From assembly GCF_012489685.1 (NCBI RefSeq), contig NC_080042.1:93522576-93586575 (forward strand): 64,000 nt of DNA, read 5' to 3'. How positions within the stretch are numbered: the first letter of the stretch is position 1; every line of letters begins with the position of its first letter. The translations under genes and the position numbers were made by a program. The notes under the pieces are model-generated. The model searched no databases. It was not told where the DNA came from and worked only from the letters and a program-made list of their open reading frames with translations. The stretch is from Lotus japonicus. Its lineage: Eukaryota > Streptophyta > Magnoliopsida > Fabales > Fabaceae. This document shows positions 12,601-23,248 of this stretch, piece by piece.

Positions 12601-13127
12601 ATAAAAAAGATAACAAGCAGTTTATTGATAATCTAATTTGAAGGTGTATTGACGTTTCTATAAGTATGTTTAACACTTTCGAATTATACACAGTTTATGT
12701 TTGTATTGGCACTGATAATTTTTTTTCCTTTATAGGTTCTATAGCTCAAATATGCTTGATTGACAACAAGCTCGGTTATGAAGTCTTTATCATTAATCAT
12801 GGACTACAATTTCGAATAAGGGTTCATGTTGTTGTCATTGTTATGTTTATATTATTTCAATTTCAATGTAATGCATTACTTAAAAACTTGGCTTTTATTA
12901 CTATTCAAGTGTTGATACTGTGAGGTATCTACAACCTCATCAAATTAATATATTTACTGTGGTCCATTCATCTACATGTTTGTAACATATGTTTAGTTCC
13001 ATATCTTTTATACTTACTGAAAAGAGCATAAACTAAGTTAAAACACATTACTACTGATTCATCTTTACAAAAAATTCAATCGCCGTGCAACGCACGGGTA
13101 AAGAACACTAGTTATTGTGATAATAAC

Positions 13128-13948
13128 TATACTTCCTGATCTCAGCATGGAGGGTGGTCATCTGATTACAACAGGTGGCGTCTTTGCATTCTCCTTGTTG
13201 AAAAATAGATGGGATTTGTCGGATACATATCTGCAGTTATGAGATGTCCTTTATTCTAAGGTCATCCATGGAAATATCTATGGTAGCTAGATTAGGTCGG
13301 GTCGGGTCGAAGATGAGCATATGAGCTCAATCTAATGGATCACAATAAGTAAATTTAAATTCCACCTTAATACACGAAAATTTGAAAATCTCAAGTCAAG
13401 CTCTCTTCTCTCACAAAAGCATTCAATTTACAAGGTTTCTCCATAAAACAAAATTTATTAGTGCTATAAATGAAAATACATTAATTTAATATTCTTGAAT
13501 TTAGAATCCTCTAATATGGTTAAAAATTACTAATCCAATGGAGCTTGATTTCAATTACAGAGCTGAGCTTAAGCTCTGACTAGAATGTTCCACTTGAAGG
13601 CAACCCATATTGAAGTCGTTAGTTAATTCCGGTATTGTAGAGTCAATTGTTCCTATTGAAGTCCGCCGTTGAAACGGTAACCTTTTCGTTTACGAAATAC
13701 TAGTACGAAGAGTATTTGTTAGCCTAATTTGAAACTAGTGAGACCCATCAATCAATAGATTTGGTCTTAGGATCGTGTTTATGACCACCCACTACTTTTC
13801 TTCTTAACAACACACAGCGTTTTAAAATCACCAAATAAATACTCACGCTGATTTTAATAGTATTACCGTGACGTTTAACGGCAAATGATAGAAACAAAAC
13901 AAAACTGTCGTTGTTACTCTTAATTAAAGACCAGATAAGATAACTGAA
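13128..13948. other. intergenic, no gene seen
   Basis: AT-rich spacer between the MITE/Helitron nest and the epimerase promoter. No coding region, RNA gene or clear repeat was recognised. Confidence 0.5.
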
Positions 13949-13958
13949 CTATAAAAGC
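13949..13958 (+). promoter_or_regulatory. TATA box of the epimerase gene
   Basis: CTATAAAAGC is a good TATA element about 400 bases upstream of the start codon at 14351. A transcription start near 13980 would give a leader of about 370 bases. It is the best TATA match in the upstream region; no transcript evidence is available. Confidence 0.5.
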
Positions 13959-14350
13959 AAAAGCGTTTTGGAACAGGCGGTGCCAAAAATTGATTACTCT
14001 TTCTTTCTATCTTCTCTTGTTGTATTACTACTAATCACTTGAATTGGATTGGATTTGGTTCCACTTCCACTTGCACTTGCACTCCATCATCACCCATTAT
14101 AACCCAAACACCAATTACAATCCATCTTTCTGGATCTGCTAGTTGGTGGAAGTTGGACTATCGGTTTCAAACTTCACAAGAAAGGTCTCTTGGGTTGGGA
14201 AGGAACCTTGTGATTTTTTCACCTGCTTCCTTCCGTGACTGCTCAACCTCTTCTCTTCTGTCACGTCCAATTTGGGGTTTTATTGATAAGTCAGTTTCAA
14301 ACTCCATTTTCTTCAATTTGAATTGATATCTTCCTCCTCAGTGTGGGGTT

Positions 14351-16249
14351 ATGGAGACCGTTCATTCAAGTGCAGAAAGCGATAACAGACCAACGGTTGA
14401 AGTCACCAAGGACAAGAATGGAATTGACCAATTCGTTCTTCGCAACCTTCGTGGTTCTTCTGCAACGGTAAGCTTGCACGGAGGCCAGGTTCTTTCATGG
14501 AAAACAGAACGCGGTGAGGAGTTACTGTTCAGTAGTAGCAAGGTGAATGTAATGAGCTTCAATTTTGTGACTATTATTTCTGAATTATTATCAATTAGGC
14601 AATCTTCAATTGAATTTGTGAATCTTTGTTGACTTTTCAATTAGGCAATATTTAGTCCTCCGAAACCCGTGCGAGGAGGAATTCCAATCTGTTTTCCACA
14701 GGTAATTTTAGGTCAATGCTATTGAATAATTGCCGAAACATGTGAATTCATAGTTAACAAATGAGGTTTGTGCAATTGATTTCCAGTTTGGAGCCCGTGG
14801 ATCGCTAGAGCAGCATGGATTTGCCAGGAACAAGCTATGGGTTATTGATCAAAATCCTCCACCGCTTCCCGGTGATTCCAATGGAAAAGCCTGCATTGAC
14901 TTGCTGCTCAAACCATCCGAAGACGATATGAAGTTATGGCCACACAGGTGAATTCTTGATTTAATTAGCATTGAATCCTCTATAGTTGACTTGCATCAGA
15001 ACCAGCATTTTACTTTTCTTTTGAATTTGGGGCTAAGAATAACTAAGATAAATTGGGAGGATACATGCTGTTATTGTCACAATCTCTGTATGTGAATTGT
15101 ATGAAAAGATAAATGAATTGTCATCAAGAATGTACAAGCCCTAAAAAATCATGTAAACAGTTTGATTCCTCACTTGCCTGGGCTACAAGCAAAAGCAAAC
15201 CATAGGCCAAAGAAAGTTAATCATCTCTTATCATCTCATTAGTATAGTCATATCTCATGCATCTTGATATTGCTGAATTGTTTTATCCAGCTTCGAGTTT
15301 CGGCTAAGGGTCTCTTTGGCAGCAGATGGCCATCTAATCATGATATCCCGCATCAGGAATGTCAATAGCAAGCCTTTTAGTTTTTCCTTTGCGTACCACA
15401 CGTATTTCTCCATCTCTGATATTAGGTCTGTGTACTATTTAAGTCCCTATCCATCACTTGCCTAATCCCAAGTTGCAAAATTTGAATAAGCTAATTAAGT
15501 TAACATGTGCTGGTTATTGACAGTGAAGTGAGAGTAGAAGGATTGGAGACTCTTGACTATCTGGACAACCTGTGCCAGAAGGAACGCTTCACAGAACAAG
15601 GAGATGCTTTGACATTTGAATCAGAGGTAAGGCAATTGATGATGTCTTCATTCAAGTCATATGCATACTTTTATCAACTTCAGTTACTCTGCCAAGGTGG
15701 TGTGTTTGGTTTTCTGTTTACATCAATGTAAATAAACATCCACATCTACTTCGAGACAAAAAGTGGATCGAAAGTTCATTCACGTTGCAGTTAATTAGTA
15801 TCTAAAGGCACACTAAGGTTTTATCAGAAAGCTAAAATCTTATCTTTCCCATATTAATTTAAGGTGGATCGGGTCTATCTTGATTCCTGCGACGTGGTAG
15901 CTGTCCTAGATCATGAAAGGAAGCGAACATTTATGATAAGAAAGGAAGGACTACCAGATGTTGGTAAGGATCTCAAAATCAAGTACTATCTATTATTGGT
16001 AAATTCTGTCTTTAAGTTGCACAACCAACATAACTAAAACTAACCATACCATTCAAAATAATTTTGGTGTTTCATATAGTTGTTTGGAATCCGTGGGAGA
16101 AAAAATCCAAGTCCGTGGTGGATTTAGGGGATGAAGAGTACAAGCACATGCTATGTGTTGATGGTGCAGCAGTTGGAAAACCAATCACCTTAAAGCCAGG
16201 AGAAGAATGGAGAGGCCGCTTGGAGCTTTCTGTTGTGCCTTCTACTTGA
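14351..16249 (+). CDS. glucose-6-phosphate 1-epimerase-like protein, 7 exons
   Basis: Aldose-1-epimerase family (YeaD/D-hexose-6-phosphate mutarotase branch). The known role is interconversion of the alpha and beta anomers of glucose 6-phosphate in the cytosol. Seven exons join in phase: 14351-14542, 14645-14701, 14787-14947, 15291-15425, 15524-15626, 15864-15963 and 16080-16249. The total is 918 nt, or 305 residues, normal for the family. The beta-sandwich begins with SLHGGQVLSWK. Next come PVRGGIPICFPQFG and the HGFAR segment typical of the phosphosugar branch. A catalytic-type histidine lies in FAYHTYF and a glutamate near the end in LKPGEEWRGR. There is no transit peptide. No lesion is visible. 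The phosphorylated substrate is inferred from family membership. Confidence 0.92.
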
Positions 16250-17689
16250 TTTCAAAGTGACTTTTATACTAACAGAATAAACCACCATGCAAGCATTGTT
16301 TTTGAGTAAGTGGTAGTTGTTTCTGCAAATCTTGTCACCTAAATAAAAGTCTTTAATGAGCATGTAAATATATGAGGGAAGTCCTCATATCTAAGATGGT
16401 TGACTGAATTTGAATATTCTTCACATGGTAGGGTATATAACTTAGAGGAATGTTAGCAATGCTCTTTTAACATAAACTTCAACGCACCCATTGGTTTATA
16501 TTTTTAAAAAAATGTATGGGTCTTTTTACTTTTTAGAAAAAAACAAACTAATTTCATGAAGAAGTGTGTGAGAGAGCGTGTTTAAAAGACTCATGGATAT
16601 GTTTAAGAGATTGAAATACTCTTTCTCATATCTTGTCCCACCAATAAAATTCTGACTTGTTCAGGAAACTGTGGTTATTCCTTCATTTTATTATGACATG
16701 TCAATTAAAAATACATGTGTATCCCAGTTATAACTTTTATAAACTTAAATTTCAGATTTTTAATTGACAAGAAGCAATTCTATTGGTATGACATGCTAGG
16801 GGATATTAACTGCAAAGGATCTTAATCCATGTGATCAAAAGCTTTTCCCTTTTACAATATAAACGTGTAAGTAATGTACATGAAAATAGTGCAGTTAACC
16901 TTAAAAGGTTTATGATTATGAATATATTATTTTTTCTCCGTTTGGTATACTTTGCACCCAAAAATAGTCAAAATTTAATTTTTAGTCATAAACTGTATTA
17001 GTTGAAAGTTAAGCAAATATTAGTTGATTCAATTAAAAGTGTTTGGTAGGTAACATGAGATATTGGTTTGACCCAACACCAAAAAACATATTGGTTTGAA
17101 CTTTGAACGTTAAATTTAAGAGTTTAATTTATCATACGTACACTGACAGTGTAAGAAATACAGTCATCCATTAGAATGCATGTCATAATTAAATTAAATT
17201 TTAAAATAGAGAGACGTGATTAGAGATGCATGTACAAAACTATTTATATTGTCAGTGCATATAAATTAAATCCTAAATTTAAATGATACTTGTTAATATA
17301 AATTTTATTCTAATTTTACAAATAATTTTTTAGCTAATTTTAAATTTAATTTTTTTTAGTTTTATAAATTTTTATTTAAACATCAATATTTGATTAAAAT
17401 TACTAATAAAAATTAACAGAAAAATAAATTAATATTGTACAATAATTAATTTTTTTGGGGATTATATTATAGGAGGTCCAATGGCCCAAGAATCTTTTTC
17501 AATAATGGGCTCATGAGAATCTAAACTAACATGGATCTTATTTTGGTGTGTAAACTAACATGGATCTAGAGAAACTTTATTACTGTGGGATATTATTCAC
17601 TTTTTTTATTCACACAACTGAACGGCTGAACCTTTTGTCATCATGTTAAGAGTATGTTTGTATTAGTATTTTTTTTCTTTAAAAAAAAA
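16250..17689. other. 3' UTR and repeat-rich spacer
   Basis: The epimerase 3' UTR is followed by AT-rich DNA. A short foldback (17121-17275) is annotated separately. A 17-base direct repeat containing AACTAACATGGATCT occurs near 17525 and 17553, just outside the large Helitron terminus. No gene is supported. Confidence 0.5.
17121..17275. repeat. short foldback MITE
   Basis: TTTAATTTATCATACGTACA at the left pairs imperfectly with TGTCAGTGCATATAAATTAA at the right; the inner words CACTGACA and TGTCAGTG are perfect complements. A partial relative of the right arm (TTTATATTGTCAGTATAC) occurs near 42448, so the family is repeated in this window. Confidence 0.6.
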
Positions 17690-17725
17690 CTAGGACTATA
17701 GCCCGTTTTCCGTGCTATGCACGGA
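17690..17725 (-). other. Helitron 3' terminus with hairpin
   Basis: On the minus strand the order is TCCGTGC-ATA-GCACGGA (17709-17725), then 15 bases, then CTAG ending at 17690, then host T. The hairpin core CCGTGC/GCACGG is identical to that of the 2.8 kb Helitron ending at 13111, suggesting recognition by related Rep proteins. In Helitrons this hairpin is believed to signal termination of rolling-circle transfer. Confidence 0.85.
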
Positions 17726-18528
17726 CGAGTAAATCTACAATTTATCATATTTATTCATTAATTAGTTAAACTTCATTATATTAACTCACATATTATAAGT
17801 AATTGTATCATATAGTAATAACAACACAACTATGGCTTTGTGGAAAAACAATTGACAATATAACTACACAATTACAATGTTATAGTTTTTGTTATAAATA
17901 AACAAGTGCTAAGATCATAAGACAAATGATATTTTAACAAAACAAGAACCTAACCAAACTATTATTTTTAGAAAAAGAATTAAATTAAATAAAAGGAAAC
18001 AAAATACCATGATAGGTTATTTATCAACCTCCCGTTACATATTGGTATTAAGTACACAAATATCATACTGCAATACAACGAAGAATAAAATTTGAAAATC
18101 AAAGAGATTTGATAAATGATAACATAGAAACTCTCATGATTAGGTCAGAAAAAGCTCCAAAAAAGAATCAAATCCAACCAATTATGCAGCACAAACATAC
18201 AAACCACTCACCTCCACATGTGCAGAATGCAATTAATCCCACAACAACGTAATTGATTGGAAGAATTGAAACTAACCACACAGGCAAACCATAGAAAGAA
18301 ACAAAACAGCCAAAAAACATCCTAATACAATAAACTTACTTGATTACTACATAAAATAAACAGCAAATAAACTCCCCTAATTACATTGGTAGTAACGCTT
18401 TTAAAATCTTCAAGGAAACTATCAACTAAGAGGAAGTACAACCATTAAAGAAAAAGTCTCTAACATAACAAAAGGAATGAACTCCATCTAAAACATGAAT
18501 GCCCCGAGTTTAATTGCGTTTGTGAAAT

Positions 18529-21048
18529 TTAACCTTCAACCTGATTCCAATTATGCTTGACATTACTAATCATCTCATCTTCATCCAATAAGCCAACTTT
18601 TTCTACAACACATACAGCTTGCTTATTGTCTTCCTCCAGATAAGTGACCCGTGAATCACTCTTAGACTGAAATTAACCAAATAATACAAACTTCAACAAT
18701 TAAAACCACATGTTTATAGATATACTTTCACTAATCACAAGGTTAGTCACAATTATAAATAGTTGCTGGTACAAATAAAATAGAACCTGTACCTCCACCA
18801 ATGTAACACTTGTACGTTTAGCACTAAACTTGTCCATTGTTTCAGAATCAGAACAAATGTGAAGAACATCATAACAGAAGCAGCCATCATATAACCTCCT
18901 AACATCATTACGAACTTTGAATAAAACTTCTGCACCAACCAATTTTTCTTCAACTTCAGGTGGAAAATGCGCTGCGAGCGGTTGCTTAATTCAAAGAAAA
19001 ATATAAATTAGATCATTTAGCAAAAAATCATAACACAAGTAGCATCATGTAGTGCTCAGCTATGATTTACATGATATAGTATAGAACTATAAACAATGAC
19101 AGATTACCGGTGATGCATAAGCAAATTCTTCACAAGCTTTTTTAATGATGTGTGTAGCTTCTGGATCACTTAGAATAAACACGGAACTTTGAACACCATC
19201 AGATACATGAACATTAAGACGATACCTATAGAAGTAAAATATCATTATCTATTGTCATACAAGAAAAAAAATACTGACATAATTTTGATTTTCATGTAAA
19301 ATCAAGTAACCAGTAAACACAATTATCTTGCCTATGCATCATTTTCACCATTGTTCTACAACAACGACTACAGCTATAACCATGGTTGACAACTTTCAAT
19401 TCAGAATAGCAACGGCAGGAAGGGTATGCCCAGCCAGCAGCTTTAATCACAGAAACAATGCGAGCTTGAACAATGAATACACCCCTCTATAGAAAACAAT
19501 AAAAGAGATTTCAAGAAAAGAACATATGATAAAAATGACAAACACACTATATTCATTTGATCTACAACACTCATCCCAACTAAATTTTAGAAACCTGTTC
19601 TGTGTGAATAAGCTGCAATAATGTTTTAGCTGGATGCAAGTGAATAAAATCATCTTGCAAGTTAAACTCACTATCACGATACCCAAGATATTCAACCGGC
19701 TCTTCAATTTCAAATCCACTAAATCTGCCAACATAAAACAAAACAACAAAATTTATTAAAATAGATGTAGAAAAAACATTAGGATAGGATCTCAACATGC
19801 AATAAGAATACTCATATTTATAGAAAATGGTTTACCTCTCATTGAAAACTGACTGGTCTTCCACAACAGGGTTGATATGAAGCTTAGTCACATTAGGAAT
19901 ACTTTGAACTATAAGTTCCCCTTCAACAAAAGTTTAATCAAGTTAGGAATAATATGTTTAACAAATAATGTCAACAACGAAAGTAATTACTTAATCAAAT
20001 AATAGCTTACTACCATCCTCATATTTAAGTGTAACAAACTGTAGCCCAACAACAAATTTTGCAGTCCAATTTGAGCAGAGGTATTGAACAAACATAGAAA
20101 CAATATCTCCAGCTAAGATACAAAGCATCTTCCCCCTATAAGTGCATTTGAACAAATTAAGTAATCATTTACACAAGCATACGATTACTGAGGACAAAGG
20201 AATTTAGAGGTGCAACATAGGCAAGTGAATAAACTACCCATTGTCAACAAGTTCCACATTTATCATTTTAAGCATAGTGTTATTCTTTATAAGTAGCTTC
20301 TCCTTTGATGCAGAAGAAACCAGCCCAGGAATATCTAGTTCACATCAAAGACAAATATAGTATATCATAAACAATACAAAAGTAAGAAACAATAATAATT
20401 TCTAGAAGTTAGATAGTATAGAAATAGGAAAAAAAATTATAGGATAGCTTTCTTTTATGCAAATAAAAACAAACAACTACTACTGAAATTCTGAATAACA
20501 TGGACTAAGAGAAGTTAAAACCTATCAGGTAGGTGAATGTGTCAAAGTCTCTTCGAATATGCCCAATATCAAGGAAAAAGGAATACTTGATTCCACAGAT
20601 GGGAAAATCATAGTACGAGAGTGCAGGAGCAGCTTGTAACGATGATTTGTGACACGATTAACACCATGATTGCAAGTGACCTGGAAAATTGAAAACTTAT
20701 ACACACCACCAGGAACAATGTTCTTAGTGATTGGGTCTTCCTTGCATACATATGCTTCAATCTTGACAGCCTGCATATAAGAAGAAACAAAGATAAAAAC
20801 ATCTGAACAGGTAATAAAAAATAAATCAATAATAACAACTATGCAGAAATAACTTGAGAATGAGATATGTTTCAATGAGATGAATACACCTCACGATCAA
20901 TCAAAATCATCTTCAAGGATGAATGACTCGATTCCAGCATCTCTTCAGGAGTCTTCCACAAACATATTACACGAACTTTAATTGTCCATATATGTGGCCA
21001 CAGTGAAAGTTGGTTTAACGTGTGGAAAGGAATCACAGCAGGGTCCAT
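18529..21048 (-). pseudogene. RPA70-like gene A, frameshifted
   Basis: A multi-exon gene starting MDPAVIPFHTLNQLSLWPHI and ending KHNWNQVEG. It shows the order expected of a plant RPA70-like single-stranded-DNA-binding protein: OB fold A, OB fold B (CILAGDIVSMFVQYLCSNW), then OB fold C with a zinc ribbon (SCRCYSEL...YSCSRC). The RPA70 N-terminal protein-interaction domain is absent, as in Helitron-borne forms. In exon 2 near 20570-20580 the frame breaks in a T/C run. Upstream, the frame through SRTMIFPSVESSIP is shared with gene B; downstream, the conserved LDIGHIRRDF is in another frame. One missing base would explain it. It is the gene closest to the Helitron 3' end. It could be a true pseudogene or carry a sequencing error in a homopolymer. 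Confidence 0.8.
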
Positions 21049-23248
21049 GGCTCATAAACTTAATTCAAGTGTAAATGGACACCAAGAAGTTCAAGAAAGA
21101 AACAGAAAGTTCACTACTGTGGTAGTATACTTAATAATACTTGCTATGGATATTTATATAGACAACACAGACAGCTCGTGTAGCCTTTTAGATAGTATGA
21201 AATAAAAAATGATATCTTCATATAGATTTGCCTGTGAATGAACATAACAGAGAACATGAGACAAATTTCTTATCAAATAAATTAAAAAATGAACAATGAA
21301 CAATATAAAATGTGGTGTGACTTAACTTGAAATGCCAACTGGAAAAGCTTAAAGCCACAAATAAATAACTGACAAATTGAGAATGATGATTTTGATCTGT
21401 ATCTGACTAAAAGAGTATAAGCTAGGTTGTAATTTAACATTTGGATGGGATATAACATAATGAATCACTTGATGTGGACAAACAAACCAAACACCTGCAG
21501 ATAGTACACAATAATGAGAAATCTTGTTTGAAGTAACCATTCCAATTCCACAGAGAGAAATCATGAATTCAAATCCTGATTTGAGATGACACAAAATAAG
21601 GAGAGTAACCAGAAGTGGATAAATCAAAAAAAATTCTAACCTTGCTCTGGAACTCGGAATCGATGACAGATAGCAGCTACTCACAGAGACAAAACTAAGA
21701 GAAAAGAGATCTACTTAACGAAATAAATATTTAAGTGTTTTCTATTGTATAAATCAATAAAAACAGAAGAGGTAACCTCAAGTGTGGATTATAATAATAT
21801 ATTTGATAATCTAAAATACATCAAGTTTTATAGTGAGATTAAACCCCTTTAGTTAGCCTACTTTTTAGAAAAAAAATATATTTGAGCATTGTAATTTGGT
21901 TTGTGATAAAGATAATTAATTTGTTAAAATCAATTTCATCGTCAACTTTTAAATTTCAAAACTCTTTGATTTTTTTAAACCAATTCCAATACTCACAGAA
22001 ACATAATTTATAAAAAAAATAGCATTTTAGAAACTGAATAACTAATTTTCTACCACACCTACCATTCAAACAGAAAGAAGAGTTTTCAATTTTCAAATAC
22101 AAACACTTAGAACAAAATAATTACATTTAGGAGATTAAGTGTTTATATATCTAATACAATTAAATTTGATGGACTAAGATTAACAAAATGGCGTGTTATA
22201 CAAGCAGACTAATAAATTATGACTAAAATGTACGTGTGTGCATTTAAAAAAAAACATAAGATGTACATGTGTGGTTATATCTAATATTTGTCTTGTTTTC
22301 AAATGTCATTTTGTGCTTAGCATCTCAAAAACATGATCAGCGCCCAACACCATGGTAACCACACAAATGGCAGTGAAACTTTCTTTCACATGCTAAGCAC
22401 CTTCGCGACACGCTAAGCATGAATTGGGCAGTTGATGATATAAAAACTTGCGGGCTAGCAACAACTTAGGATGCCAACCATAAATTCAGCAGTGCATCTG
22501 ACCAATCTCACTTCCATTAGGTGCGTGCTAAGAAACAATTCAGGGCGCTAAGCATTAATTGGACAGTAGATTTCAATGAACATCAGCTTTCTTTAGCTGC
22601 TAACCATGATTTTGCCAACTTGCACAAATTCTGAAACTATAAAATCCTGAAGTGGAATTCTTCAAAGGTAACTGGGTTGAATCTTCCTAAACTTCTTCTA
22701 TTTAAAATCATCAACTTGTTGATAAAAGTCTATAGCCTACAAATAAATTCGAGATTGGATACATATTCACATGACCCTTGCTTTTTTATAACCACTGTGG
22801 AAGTTGGTATGGCTGAACAAAAATTTGTGCTTCACAAAGACTCTGAACTAATACTATGGAAGAACTTGTAAGAGCTTATCCAACATGAACAGCAAACTAA
22901 CATAAATAGATTGATAACGCAAGCAATTCTTAAACATAGAGTTAACTTTAGATAACAATGAAATAGGAAACATAAGTGGCATCAGTGGCTTTCATTGTAC
23001 CATAAAATATTCTTGACAGACAATATGACTTGCATCAACTTAAGGAAGCAAAAGTTGCAAATCATAATTTGAAAGAAAATTAAAATAGCTGTCGCAGATA
23101 GTCCTAATGCTAGCCATCACCAAAACAACAGTTGAAATTTAAGCATCGTTTACAGCAACAAACACATCAATTAAATCTCCCACACGACCTTTCTCAATGG
23201 GAATGGCCTCATCACCCAGAGTAACAAACTCATCTTCTAAGTTTCCAT
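21049..23248. other. spacer between RPA genes A and B
   Basis: Promoter and leader of gene A followed by AT-rich DNA. From about 22312 to 22610 lies a GC-richer block full of the word GCTAAGCA, which is a copy of the block at 35921-36100 (annotated separately). No coding region is supported. Confidence 0.55.
22312..22610. repeat. GCTAAGCA-rich dispersed repeat, copy 1
   Basis: It shares the order of words TGTGCTTAGC, AGCGCCC, CACGCTAAGCAT, GTTGATGATAT and GCGTGC with the block at 35921-36100 in the same orientation. The second copy lies directly downstream of the scrambled plant transposon gene, so this is probably a detached non-coding piece of the same element that entered the Helitron. 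Confidence 0.6.

Larger units (their letters stand above)
10289..13111 (+). mobile_element. non-autonomous Helitron, 2.8 kb, carrying an RPA fragment
   Basis: It starts with TC in the context A|TCTATATACTTTAGAAAAG. It ends CTAG|T, ten bases after the hairpin CCGTGC-AAC-GCACGG (about 13083-13097). This is the standard Helitron layout: insertion between A and T, 5' TC, subterminal hairpin, 3' CTRR, no target duplication. The boundaries are independently supported because excising it rejoins the right end of the surrounding MITE. It carries a degenerate RPA-like gene and a nested Stowaway-type MITE but no Rep/helicase, so it would depend on an autonomous partner. Bases 10289-11321 hold no recognised gene. 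Confidence 0.88.
10108..13117. mobile_element. Mutator-like MITE split by a Helitron
   Basis: An 11-base direct repeat (GTGATAATAAC) lies at 10097-10107 and again at 13117-13127 (edges ambiguous by one or two bases). Just inside are related inverted ends. The left starts AGTAATGATATATACACACC; the right, read in reverse complement, is AATAATGTTATCTTTACACC (15 of 20 matching). The right end is contiguous only if the Helitron at 10289-13111 is removed. The MITE itself would then be about 187 bases with a 9-11 base target duplication, as in Mutator-like MITEs. Confidence 0.75.

Noticed and set aside
14039..14326. Open frame of 95 codons just upstream of the epimerase, possible extended N-terminus or uORF
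   Set aside because: Thr/Ser-rich, ends at a stop before the epimerase ATG and has no splice path into it; most likely leader.
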